Assembly: GCA_029216955.1 (NCBI GenBank)
Contig: JANAVB010023996.1
Coordinates: 19,152,534-19,216,533 of the forward strand
Length of the DNA: 64,000 bases
Direction: 5' to 3'
Source: Iris pallida
Taxonomy: Eukaryota; Streptophyta; Magnoliopsida; Asparagales; Iridaceae
Position numbers and translations under genes: made by a program. Shown piece after piece: positions 9,924 to 20,640 of this stretch; position 1 is the stretch's first letter; each line of letters starts with the position of its first letter. Under the pieces are notes generated by a model. It saw only the letters and a list, made by a program, of their open reading frames with translations. It ran no database searches and was not told the DNA's origin.

Positions 9924-10856
9924 GTTTTGTGCCAGCAGAGCACTGAGGGAATGCTCCATTGCTTGTACATATAGCAAGAATAGTTTCTCAGTAACCGGGG
10001 CCACCATGACTGGAGGGTTCGACAAGTATTCTTTGATGCTGTCGAAGGCACGTTGGCATTCTTCATCCCATACGAACGAGACGCCTTTCTTCATGAGATG
10101 GATGAATGGCTGACATCGCCCAGAGAGGTTAGAAATGAACCTCCTGATGTAAGCTAGCCTTCCTTGAAGGCCTCTGAGTTCGCAGAGATTTCTCGGGGGA
10201 CCCATCTCCATAATTGCCTTCGTCTTCTCTGGGTCTACATGAATTTCCTGGGTAGTAATAATAAAACCCAGGAATTTTCCGCTGGATATGCCCAAGAAGG
10301 ATTTTGTGGGATTCATCTTCAGGTTGTGTGCTTGCATCAGGTTGAACACTGTCCTCAGATCATGCAGGTGGTCTCCCTTATAGCGACTCTTGACGGCGAT
10401 GTCGTCAACATAGCACTCCATAGTCTTGCGCAAGTGGTCTCTGAAGATGATACTCATGTCTCTTTGATATTTGGTGCCAACATTCTTTAAACCAAAAGAC
10501 ATGACTGTGTAGCAGTACGTGCCGATCGGTGTTCGGAATGATGTGTGCTTTTCGTCGTCAGGAGACATCTTAATTTGGTTGTACCCCGAGAAACCATCCA
10601 TGAATGACATGCGTTCGAAGCCGCATGTGTTGTCAATCATGATGTCCGTGATAGGGAAGGGGAATTCATCTTTGGGATATGCCTCGTTCAGATTACGGAA
10701 GTCGATGCAGATTCGAATCTTCCTATTCTTCTTGAGGATCGGTACTATGTTGGCGATCCAGTCAGGATGTTGTTCCTCACGAATGAAGCCACTGGCTATC
10801 AGTTTGTGAACTTCAGCTTCGATCGCATCCATGATGCCCGGGCGGAAGCGTCGTTG
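9924..10856 (-). pseudogene. G1 reverse transcriptase and RNase H start
   Basis: Open frame matching the G2 RT. It has MDAIEAEVHKLIASGFIREEQHPDW at the start, ICIDFRNLNEAYPKDEFP, FMDGFSGYNQI, and the catalytic YVDD in CYVDDIAVKSR. It continues into RNase H (FLLYVQAMEHSLSALLAQN) and is cut at 9924 by Copia A; the rest is at 361-1. A TAA at 10857, from a CAA codon in G2, separates it from the upstream frame. Catalytic residues are intact, so only the stop and the insertion disable it. Confidence 0.9.
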
Positions 10857-12300
10857 TTATTGTTTGACTGGCTTCGCATCTGGCCGAATGTTGAGCTTGT
10901 GAAGGACAACTTCGGGGTTTAGTCCTGGCATGTCTTCGTAGCTCCAGACGAACACATCAATATATTCTTTGACAAGTTCCAGTAGCGATTCTCGCTCTTC
11001 TTCATTTAGGCTTTTACTGACGAAGATTGGTTTTGGAGAAGATTCGCTGCCGAGGTCGACCTGTATAATCTCATCTTCGGTAGAAGGTTCTCTCTGTTCG
11101 AACCGTTTTTCCCATTGTGCATCCAGCTGTTGGGCCCACGGCTCTAATTCGAGGATTTCAGGGATGTCTTCATCTTCTTCGTAAGCGTCGGCGAATGCCA
11201 TATTGACTGACAGGACTTGTCTGAATACGTCTCCGATGCTGGTATCCGAATCAAAAGTTGGTGATCCGGTTGAATGTGAATACCCGTCGCATTCCTCATC
11301 TGAACTTTTAGGGGTCGTTGTGGGCGTGACATACCCTATTCCATATCGGGTCTTGCTGTAGTAGTCCCGTGGTTTGCCAGCCGAGACTGGTGGCTTCAAA
11401 GGTAATCGTCGACCGGTGCCGTAGTTCAAGCCTGGCGTAGTCTCCAGATCATATCCCTGTTTTTGCATGAGGTATTTGGATTGGGGGCTATAAAGATACA
11501 GAGGCAATCTCCCGGCATCTGATTCGGGATCGACCTTCTCTATGGTGAAGGGTTGTGGATCGTCCTTTCGGCCGAAGTTGATTGGATGGTCCCCTCCTTC
11601 GATTATGCGGCAAGCGTCTTCCGCTGGAGTAAGCTGGTTTGCGGTGTAAACATTTGTCACATGTGTGTGTAGGTGAGTGCCTATACCGTGTTCCATAGCA
11701 TATATTGTACAAAGCTTATTAAGCTCGAGGTAGTTCAAAGATAGCCCTTTATTAATGAAGTAAGGTATCTTTTCTAGCAGGATTACATCATTTGTGGAGG
11801 GAACATCAGTATACTTGGCCAGTTCTGGTTCTTCTTTGGTCACCCCCTGTATAAATGAAGACTGAGAGGATGACCTGGGCCGCTTGATCATCAGGGGTTC
11901 TTTTGGTGGAGCCGAACGTGGAGTTGTTGGCAAACTAGCGACCCCCAGTTTGGTACTTGATGCTGAGCGGGGAGTAGTCGGTTTGCTAGAAGCCCCAGAC
12001 CTTGCATCGGGGTGACGATTCTTCTTGGGAAGACGTATCGTCATTGGCTTGTCAGAAGGATTGAACTTCTCTGTTTGTGGCTGGCTAACTCTCGGTAGCC
12101 TGATTGTCAGTGGCTCCGTTATGGGTCTCGGCGCTTGGCCGGACATTGGCAACCAGATTATCATTTGCCCTTCTTGTGCCGAGAGGCTGATCGCATCCCT
12201 ACGCAGAGCGGCCGTAAGGGGTACAGATTTGCCAGGTTTACGAGCTTGATGCTGGATCGTCAGAGGTTCTTCTGATCCTGAGGCCGTCTCAGTTTGAGCC
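10857..12300 (-). pseudogene. G1 protease-RT linker with repeats and a G-patch-like segment
   Basis: The frame is the same as RT. It begins with four copies of the short repeat PLTIRLPR/PLMIKRPR separated by Ser/Pro/Thr-rich spacers. Then comes a segment conserved in G2 (FINKGLSLNYLELNKL), then LMQKQGYDLETTPGLNYGTG followed by RRLPL, which resembles a degenerate G-patch, then an acidic block (DAYEEDEDIPEILELEPWAQ) and the RT lead-in. No enzyme is recognised in the linker. Stops near 12309 and at 12363 isolate it from the protease. Confidence 0.7.
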
Positions 12301-12362
12301 TATACATCTTCATCCAGGTGTCTCTTCGACTTCTCGTATAGACAGGAATCTGAGTAGTAGGA

Positions 12363-13463
12363 TTAGACTCCTTTGAAGAGATCGATGTCGGCAAATTCTG
12401 TCCTCACAAAGCCGTGTTTGTCGACATACTTGAAGCACTGGTGCAGCGTGGAAGGCACGGTCATATAATCGTGTATCCAAGGGCGCCCCAAGAGGATGTT
12501 GTAAGAAGTGTCTGTATCTATGACGTAACAGGTTACTTTTGACTGGAGATCGCCAATTTGGCACTTCAAGCGAATCTTCCTAATTGGGTAGCTCTTGCCC
12601 GAATTGAAACCGCTGATGGCGGTATTTGTTGGTGTCAGGCGATGCATCGGAATACGAAGATGATGTAGCAAACCCTTCGGGATGATGCTTATGGAAGAAC
12701 CAGGATCAATATGCATCCGATCCACCTTTACGTCCCCGATGTATCCGGTGTAGTATAATGGACGATCGTGCAGATTGGTTTTGATGAGCATATCCTGTGG
12801 AGTGAAGACAATATTGGGCATTGCTCCTGTGCAAGTGCTGTCTTAGAGATTTGCAGGCGATCTCTCTCCCGTGAGGTTGACATGAGCCAGATATGCGTCA
12901 GCATTTTGGAGTGCATCGCTCGAAGCAGCACGAACATCCTTTAAGAGCCTCAGGAGCTCGTATAATGACAATTTGGCCGGTGTATTGGCCAACTGCGCCA
13001 AGATGTCGAAGTTGTAGGGCCTCTCCAACCCCTAAGGTGTCTCTTTTCGGAGGGATTTGTCAAAGCGAGTTTCCTTCGGCCTAGGCTTATCGGTCGTCGG
13101 AGGCTGAGACAGTCCTGGAGTGTCAGCAGTAGCTGGCTGATGATCTTCAGTCGAGTTATCAGCCACAGGTTGGGATTGTGCCCCAGATCGGGTAACGACA
13201 GCCGTGACTTCTTTGACATCTGTCGAGATTGTGCGACAGGATCTGACTTTTCTACTCTTCTTCTTGCGAATGGAAGGTGGTGTGGACTGAGTCACCTCAA
13301 GTACTAGGTCCGGATGGACCCACATAACCTTCTTCCGTGATGTGGTAAGGGGCACTAGACTAGGAACCTGATCCCGAGGAGGTAGAAGATTAGCAATCTC
13401 TATTATCGCCAGAGGGATGGGTATCACACCGTCTTGAGTCTCTGTTGGAGGGAAGCTGTCGAA
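12363..13463 (-). pseudogene. G1 protease region
   Basis: One frame broken by TAA at 13032 and 12843 and closed at 12363. The first part (13427-13032) links Gag to protease and has the MWVHPDLV segment. The block MERPYNFDILAQLANTPAKLS follows. The protease itself has the active-site loop HIDPGSSISI (Asp codon near 12707) and YNILLGRPWIH near its end. The DPG instead of DTG or DSG is shared with G2, so it belongs to the family. Both stops replace Gln codons in G2. Confidence 0.85.
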
Positions 13464-15134
13464 TTATACGGACACCATATTGGCCGCCACGGTTACCTCC
13501 TCAAAATCGATGGCGAGAGCGTTCGAATCGATGAGGTGTTGGATGTATCGCTTCAGTTGGTAGCAGTCGTGCATAGCATGGTGGACGTAACGGTGGTAAT
13601 GACAGTACTTCGGGTTCTCCATTTCTGCCGGCCGAGGTTCTCGTCTTGGTGGAGAGAGCTGAATTCTGTCTCCTTGTATGAGCATGTCCAAGATGGGCTT
13701 GACGTGGCCGTCTTCGAAGGAGTAGGTCATTTGCGGCCATTGTTTGTCTGTCAGTTTTGACTCAGGTTTCTGGGCTGTATCGGCCACCATGGCCTGCTTA
13801 CCCCTGTTGTCCCGATTGTTGGAGGGCTACCCCCATTGTCGTTGTTGGTATTGGGACGCTTGCCCTTGTTCTCTCCGTCCGAGATGTGCAATCCCAGTTG
13901 GCGAGCCTTCTTCAACCGTTCTTCGACGCTAGTGGCACTGATGATAAACGTCTTCTAGTCCTTAAATTGACTTTCGCCCATCCAGAGACTGATTGTTGGG
14001 AGCAATCTCTTTTAGCAAATTTCAATCAAGGAGGAATCCGGGTTACCAGACGGCAACTTCATTACGGTTTGGTGAAACCGCTCGATATAGTTCCTTGTCA
14101 GCTCATTCTCCCCTTGGACGACGTCCATGAGGATGGACATTGTGATGTCCTGTCCTACTTCATAGAATCTGTCCAAGAACATGCGCTTGAAGCTGGCGAT
14201 GGAGTGGATGCAGTTGTCCGGCAGGTTGCGATACCAGTTGAAGGCGACTCCTTCCAATGCTCCAATGAACAATCGTATGAGAATGGCATCGTCATGGGGC
14301 AGATGGTTGGTGGTAACCTCGAAGTAAGTAATGTATCGACTTGCGGAGGTCTTTCCATCATAAGGATTGATGTTGAACGGCTTATATCTCGGTGGAAAGG
14401 GGACATCCCTCCATGCAGCACGGTATGGTTGCCATATTCTGAGGTCTTGAGAGGTTTCTCGAGCGTGAAACATGGCTCGGAGCTCCTGGACTTCTCTTCT
14501 TGCTTCCCTGGCCTCATCTGCAGCGGTAGGGGTCGTCATTTTAGGAGGATTGTTACCCGGGTTCGGCACCGCTGAGTTCGAGTCCGCATTGACCGCGGGA
14601 CCCGTGCTTGTTTGGCTAGGCGTCCCTCCTTGCAGATTTGGAAGGGCCGTTTTGATTTCGTCTACAGACTTGACCAAGGCATACAATATGGCCTCTAGAG
14701 TGTCGATGCGTTGGCGATCACTGGAACCACCTTGGTTGCTGTCCGTCATAAATATCGTCTTTACATGAGAGGGGATGGAAGGAACGGTGGAGGACGTGCC
14801 CTCCGAGTTATACCCCTGTACCAAAAAGTCATTGGGATATGTGGGAATGTTCTCCTCTAGTTCGGACTCAGAAGGAATAATACCTCCAACTTCAGAGCTT
14901 GCTTCATCTTGAGAGTCGTGGACGTCCTCGGGGACGTCGGCATCTGTTGTATCTGACGGGAGAGTCGTTTCCTCGAGCTCGTCTCCTTGGAACATCGAAT
15001 TATCGTGGATGTTCTGAGGAGTGCTACTCCCTGTTTCAGTGACCCCCAGCGGTGCGGATGATGAATCTCCTACTGTGGTAAATTTCGTCTTCGAATGGGT
15101 ACCTTGGAATACTCCAGTGGTGGACAACCGTTTA
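13464..15134 (-). pseudogene. G1 Gag, capsid and zinc-knuckle part
   Basis: From the G2 insertion at 15134 the frame runs to a TAA at 14012. It includes an acidic, Ser/Thr-rich segment, then the retrotransposon Gag domain (RYITYFEVTTNHLPHDDAIL ... GVAFNWYRNLPDNC ... FKRMFLDRFYE). After the TAA, another stop and a frameshift, 13790-13464 carries the C-terminal part with the knuckle C-x2-H-x4-H-x4-C (YCHYHRYVHHAMHDC). It ends at a TAA (13464) that G2 has at the homologous position. The N-terminal part is at 33025-34267. Confidence 0.9.
15130..15134. repeat. Target site duplication of G2 (GTTTA)
   Basis: GTTTA at 15130-15134 is repeated at 33025-33029, just outside the TG...CA ends of G2. Together they show G2 landed inside the gag gene of G1. 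Confidence 0.95.
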
Positions 15135-15164
15135 TGTAGAAGCATGAAAAAGAAGAAAAAAATG

Positions 15165-15716
15165 ATCCATGCGGCCAAGGAGCCGCATGCGGCTCAGGAG
15201 TCCCATGCGGCTCAAATACATAGGCAGCTCGAGCGGACTCCATGCGGCCCGCAGAGGGAAGCCACGTATCTTTTCAGAACAGTTGTGTCCAGCGTCGTTC
15301 GAACGCAATTAATGCTCTGACGGCTGACAGCTGACAGCTGACAGCCCTGACGAAAAGTAGTCATGATGACTGACACAAGAGCAACATCTTCCTAGGGAAC
15401 TGGAGAAAATCTTCACAGCTTCGAGGCAAGTTTATGCGGCCAGATTAGACGAGTTCATGCGGCCAGTGCAGAGAAACCTATGCGGTTCAATCATGAAGGT
15501 CCCCCATGCGGCTCGGCCATGAAGACTCTCATACAGCTCTGCCATGAAGATCCCCATGCGGCTCGGTCATGAACATATTCATGCGGCTCGGTCATGACAA
15601 CCTTCATGCGGTTCGAGTATAGAGACTATTCATGCGGCTCGGTCATGAAATCTTTCATACGGCTCGGTCATGACAACCTTCATGCGGCCCAAATATGAAC
15701 GCTCCTCATGTGGCTC
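15165..15716 (+). repeat. G2 U3 array of ATGCGGCT motifs, 25-bp phasing
   Basis: Thirteen exact ATGCGG words plus decayed ones (ATACAG, ATACGG, ATGTGG). From 15480 the copies start at 15480, 15506, 15531, 15556, 15581, 15606, 15632, 15657, 15682 and 15708, that is every 25-26 bp. The repeat unit is about ATGCGGCTCGGTCATGAA plus seven variable bases. A 14-bp perfect palindrome, AGCCGCATGCGGCT, is at 15181. The 3' LTR array (32047-32300) keeps the same phasing with one more unit. Confidence 0.9.
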
Positions 15717-16014
15717 GACAATGATGACAGGACACGTGTCCTAAAGATAATCAAATTTTGGGTCAGATCCCAATGATTTGGGACACATGGCAAGAGAATG
15801 AATTAAATTGATTCATTTTAATTTGCGGATATCAGCAAATCATCATGATGGGGATTTATTACAATCAACATTAATGACTGACATGATTTGACATAATCCT
15901 TATTAATGGCCCTGATCTTTCACGCTCAAGATTAATGGTCCAGATTGATCATTTACCAGGCCGCCGCTACTTTGAGGATGGGCAATCATTGCAAACCCTA
16001 ATGATTCCCTCCAC

Positions 16015-16027
16015 TATTATAAATAGC
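16015..16027 (+). promoter_or_regulatory. G2 LTR TATA box
   Basis: TATTATAAATAGC, about 400 bp before the LTR end and downstream of the motif array. The 3' LTR has it near 32608. Confidence 0.8.
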
Positions 16028-16433
16028 AGGGTGTCATTCCCTTGCAAAAGAGACGGAGGAAGAGAGATACGCACATACAGAGAGACGCTCCCCCAATAAT
16101 CAGAGAGAAAAATCCACAGAGATCAATCCAGAGAGAGAGAAGCCAGAAGAGCAATACGAGGAGAGCAAGAAGAGCATTTCTTCGTCAACGCCAAGCATCT
16201 CGTCACAGGAGCCAAGGCTACGTCCGATCGTCCAAGGAGTAAGGCAGAGCTGCCGTCGCTTTCCCAAGCCTCTATCGTCACCCCCAGAATCAAAAATAAA
16301 CAATTGTACTTAGATTGCTGTACCTAGGTTTTTGTCCCTAGGCTTTCTTTGTACAAGCGAGTTTGTAACGTGAAGTAAAAGTCCAGTCCTCCCATAAAAT
16401 TGTTCTGCTCTTTTATATTTCATGGCAAACACG

Positions 16434-17837
16434 ATGGCGACTCTGCTGGGGACAAACTTCTCCACGGCTGAGAAGTTGGTGACGCAGTCGGATGCAGCCG
16501 AGCTTGGCTCCTCGCAACAGAAGATGGTCGCCCGGTTCGACCAACAGGCGTTCGAAGAAATGCTCTCCGACAAGAGCGCTGGCCCGGTCCAGAAGCGAGC
16601 CCGCACAAAGAAGGCCCGCAAGGAGTGGAGACCCCGATCATTCATTCCTACTGAAGCTCTTGCAGAGATACCCTCTGTCGCTCAAAACGGCGGAGAAGAC
16701 TCTCCTGTGGCCCCACTTCAGATCATAGACGACTCTGCTGTCCCCAAGTCCGACAGAAGAAAACATTATGATGCTGGACTTGCAGGGGCAAAGAAAAACT
16801 CTATGCGATCCGAGCCGCATAAGGGTTCTAGCCGCATGGAGAAAGTCTATGCGGTTACATCCGCCAGCCACAGAAAGAAAACCCACGTGGCCACATCTGT
16901 CAGCCGCATAGCTTATGCGGCTACAGTTGCCAACCGCATGAATGAAACTTACGCAGTTACTGAAGTCAATCGCTTGCAGAAAATCCATGTGCCCACAATT
17001 TCCAACCGCATGCGGCCAGCCTGTACGGTCGTGACTCCTAGTCGCATAAGAACAACTCATCTGTCAACTAAAGACAGTCGCATGTAGACAGCCTGTACGG
17101 CTTCCAATCCTAGCCGCATAGCGTATGTTCTACGCTTCTCTCGATCGGTCTTCGATCGTCTCTCATGCGGTCCTGACCCTGATGGTTCTCTGGATGATAA
17201 GCCAGACTCTGTGGTATCCAACTTGGACTCTTCCTATTATGCACCCGTAAGTGCTAAAAGATAGAAGTCTAGGGCAGCACGGGCTCACCAAGCCCAGTCA
17301 GCTGTCCCAACCTCTGACTATCGGAGCGTCCCGTTGATTGTCACGCGGGCCTCTAATGAAAAGTTGTATAAGGCTACTCGTACCATGCCCCCTGCGGCCA
17401 ATGGACGGGATAGTCATCAAGCATCTTCTAGTAACAAACGAAGGCAAGTATACGAACTACCTTCGAATCAGGGAGCAGGCGGGAGGCCTACACACTCGCG
17501 TGCCCGAAATTCCCTAGCCAGCAAAGCAAGTGACTTACGTGAGACCATCCTCCACAAATGCAAGGAAAGAGAAGATGCATCGGGGTGCAAAGAGTCCTCC
17601 CACGGACGGTACTGCACCCAAGTCATCGTCAACTGCTGCTGCAATAGCACGACGATATAAGAAGACCGGCAGTCTGTCTTTCAAAGACTGCAACAGCCAT
17701 CTTCAGAAGACGAGGCACTACCCGTCGTCTCCTGCAACTCTGCTCGAAAAGTCCCCGCTGATGGAAGGGGGAAGAAGACGAATGTTCCCAGCCTGAAGAT
17801 CACAACCACTGCGACTAAAAGACTGTCGTCTAAGCGG
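16434..17837 (+). pseudogene. G2 Gag, N-terminal part
   Basis: Starts at the ATG in the primer site, so the first residues (MATLLGT) are encoded by the primer binding sequence. Conserved block MVARFDQQAFEEMLSD follows, then a basic stretch. Residues from about 140 form seven 12-residue repeats (for example YAVTSASHRKKT, YAATVANRMNET) whose DNA contains ATGCGGC and its inverse. Stops in the same frame are at 17085 (TAG), 17262 (TAG) and 17658 (TAA); the G1 copy is open at these points. A Cys-rich IVNCCCNS segment lies before the last stop. The function of this extended N-terminus is not known to me. Confidence 0.8.
16435..16452 (+). other. G2 primer binding site
   Basis: TGGCGACTCTGCTGGGGA starts three bases after the LTR. 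Its complement fits the tRNA-Arg type reported for Ogre/Tat elements; I could not check this against tRNA sequences. The site overlaps the Gag start codon at 16434. Confidence 0.75.
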
Positions 17838-19497
17838 GTGCCCACTACCGGTGTTTTCCAAGGTACTCGCTCTAAGACGAAATCTGCTACAGTGGGAGAT
17901 TCGTCGTCCATAACGCAGGAGGTTACTGGGGCTGGAGGTAGCACCCCTCCGAGCCTCCACAGCAATCCGATGTTCCAAGAAGACGAGCCGGAGGAGACAA
18001 CTCTCCCATCGGATACAGCAAACCTCGACGTCCCCGACGACATCCACAACTCCCAAAACGAGGCAAACTCGGAGGCTGGGGGTACTGTTCCTTCCGAGTC
18101 TGAATCAAAAGGGAACAGACCCACATACCCCGATGACTTCTTACTACAGGGGTACGATTCAGAGGGCACTTCCTCTACCGCTCCGTCTATCTCTCCTCAT
18201 GTGAAGAAGGTATTCATGACAGATAGCAACCAAGGTGGTTCCAGTGATCGCCAGCGCATCGACAGTCTCGAAGCCATATTACTTGCTTTGGTCAAGTCTG
18301 TAGACGAGATCAAAGCAGCCCTTCCAACTCTGCAAGGAGGGACGCCTGGCCAAAACAAGCGTGGGTCCCGCGGTCAATGCGGACTCGAATTCGGCGGCAC
18401 CAAACCCGGACAATAATCCTCCGGAAACAACGGCCCCCACCGCCGTGGATGAAGCCTGCAAAGCGAGAAAAGAGGTCCAGGAGCTCCGAGCCATGTTCCA
18501 CGCTCAAGAAAACTCTCAAGACCTCAGAATACGGCAACCATACCCTGCTGCATGGAGGGTTGTTCCATTCCCACCAAGATATAAGCCGTTCAATATCAAT
18601 CCTTATGATGGCAAGACCTCAGCAAGTCGGTACATCACTTACTTCGAGGTCACCACCGACCATCTGCCCCATGACGATGCCATTCTCACACGATTATTCA
18701 TCGCGGCATTGGAAGGAGTCGCCTTCGACTGGTATCGCAACCTGCCGGACAACTGCATCCACTCCTTCGCCGGCTTCAAACGCATGTTCTTGTAGAGATT
18801 CTATGAAGTAGGGCAGGACATCACCATGTCCACCCTCATGAACGTCGTCCAAGGAGAGAAAGAGCTGACAAGGAACTACATCGAGCGGTTCTGCCAAACC
18901 TCCATGAAGTTGCCCTCTGGAAATCCAGATTCCTCCTTGATTAAAATTTGCCAAAAGAGACTCCTCCCAACAATCAGTCTCTGGATGGGCAAAAGTCAAT
19001 TCAAGGACTGGAAGACGTTCATCATCAGCGCCACAAGCGCCGAAGAACGATTGAAGAAGGCTCGCCAGCTGGAATTGCACATCTCGGACGGAGAGAACAA
19101 GGGCAAGCGTCCCAACAACGATAATGGGGGTAGCCCCTCCAACAATCGGGACAGCAAAGGAAAGCAGGCTATGGTGGCCGACACGGCACAAAAACCTGAG
19201 CCAAAGCTGGCAGACAAACAATGGCCGCAAATCACTTACTCCTTCGAAGACGGTCACGTCAAGCCCATCTTGGACATGCTCATACAAGGGGACAGAATTC
19301 AGCTTCCTCCACCAAGGCGGGAACCGCGGCCAGCAGAGATGGAGAACCCAAAGTACTGCCATTATTATCGCTACGTCCACCATGCTACACACGACTGCTA
19401 CCAGCTGAAACGGTACATCCAAAATCTCATCGATTCGAACGCTCTGGCTATCGATTTCGAAGAGGTAACCGTGGCAGCCAATATGGTATCCGTATAA
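17838..19497 (+). pseudogene. G2 Gag, capsid and zinc-knuckle part
   Basis: Same frame as the N-terminal part to 18416. An extra A near 18352 then shifts it one frame, and it continues from 18361. The retrotransposon Gag domain is at 18620-18830 (RYITYFEVTTDHLPHDDAIL ... FDWYRNLPDNC). A TAG at 18793 replaces an Asp codon seen in G1. The knuckle YCHYYRYVHHATHDC (C-x2-Y-x4-H-x4-C, with Tyr for the first His) is near 19355. It ends with TAA at 19495, shared with G1. Role: particle formation and RNA binding. Confidence 0.88.
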
Positions 19498-20640
19498 TTC
19501 GGCAGCTTCCCTCTGACGAAAACTCAAGACGGGGTGGTCCCCATCCCTCTGGCGACAATGGAGATTACCAATCTTCCACCTCCCCGAGATCAGGCTGCTG
19601 GTCTAGTGCCCTCACCACATCACGAGGGGAGGTCATGTGGATCCATCCAGACTTGGTATCCGAAGTGACTCGGCCCACATCGTCTTCTATCTGCAAGAAA
19701 AAGAATAGAAAAATCAGATCCTGTCGTACAATCTCGGCAGACATCGAGGAAGCTACAGCCGTCGTTACGCGGTCTGGGGCACAATCCCAACCTGTGGTTG
19801 ACAATCCAGCTGAAAATCATCAACCCACTATAACTGATGCTCCGGGACCGGCTCAGCCTTCGACGACCGACAAGCCTAGGCCGAGGGAGACTCGCTTCGA
19901 CAAATCCCTCCGAAAAGAGGCAGCCCAAGGGCTGGAGAGGCCCTACAACTTTGACATCTTAGCGCAATTGGCCAACACACCGGCCAAGTTGTCACTGTAC
20001 GAACTCCTAAGGCTCTCCAAGAACGTTCGTATTGTATTGAGCGAAGCACTCCAAAATGCCGATGCCTATCTGGCTCAATCCAACCTCACCGGGGAGGACT
20101 CATCTGTGGATCTCCAGGATAGTGCCTGCACTGGCGCAATACCAAACATCTTCTTCACTCCGCAGGACATGCTCATCAAAACTAATCTGCACGATCGCCC
20201 ACTATACTATACTGGATACATCAGCGACGTAAAGGTGGATCGGATGCACATTGATCCTGGCTCTTCCATAAGCATTATCCCGAAGGGTCTGCTACATCAT
20301 CTCCGCATCCCGATGCATCGCCTGACGCCTATAAGCACCGCCATTAGCGGGTTCAATTCGAGCAGGAGCTACCCTATTTGGAAGATTCGTCTGAAGTGTC
20401 AAATTGGCGACCTCCAATCCGAAGTCACCTGCTACGTCATCGATGCAGACACTTCTTACAACATCCTCTTGGGGTGCCCATGGATACACGATTATATGAT
20501 CGTGCCTTCCACACAGCACCAGTGCTTCAAATATGTCGACAAATACGGCTTCGTGAGGACAGAATTTGCTGATATCGATCCCTTCAAAGGGGTCGAATCT
20601 TACTACTCAGACTCCTGCCTGTACGAAAAATCGAAGAAGC
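19498..20640 (+). pseudogene. G2 protease region
   Basis: After the TAA the Gag frame reads on to about 19608, where a one-base change moves the coding to another frame that stays open to 21848. It carries the MWIHPDLV segment, LERPYNFDILAQLANTPAKLS, and the retroviral-type aspartic protease with active site HIDPGSSISIIPKG (Asp codon 20253) and YNILLGCPWIH. The Cys in LLGCPW is Arg in G1. The protease would cut the polyprotein during particle maturation. Confidence 0.87.

Larger units (their letters stand above)
15135..16431 (+). repeat. G2 5' LTR
   Basis: Starts TGTAGAAGCATG and ends GGCAAACA. It matches 31702-33024, which has one extra unit of the internal 25-bp array. U3 holds the ATGCGGCT array, and the TATA box is at 16015. 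Confidence 0.95.

Noticed and set aside
15430..15716. Regular short repeats that look like a CRISPR array
   Set aside because: Units of 25 bp are repeated without unique spacers, sit in an LTR and occur in both LTRs of a plant retrotransposon; no cas genes.
16042..16303. Small frames in the leader part of the G2 LTR, both strands
   Set aside because: Purine-rich AGAGAG leader sequence gives chance frames; they do not persist in the G1 or G3 LTRs.
18694..19527. 277-codon frame on the minus strand
   Set aside because: It is the shadow of the G2 gag gene; the plus strand matches G1 Gag and holds the zinc knuckle. The same applies to 13757-14575 on the plus strand, opposite G1 gag.
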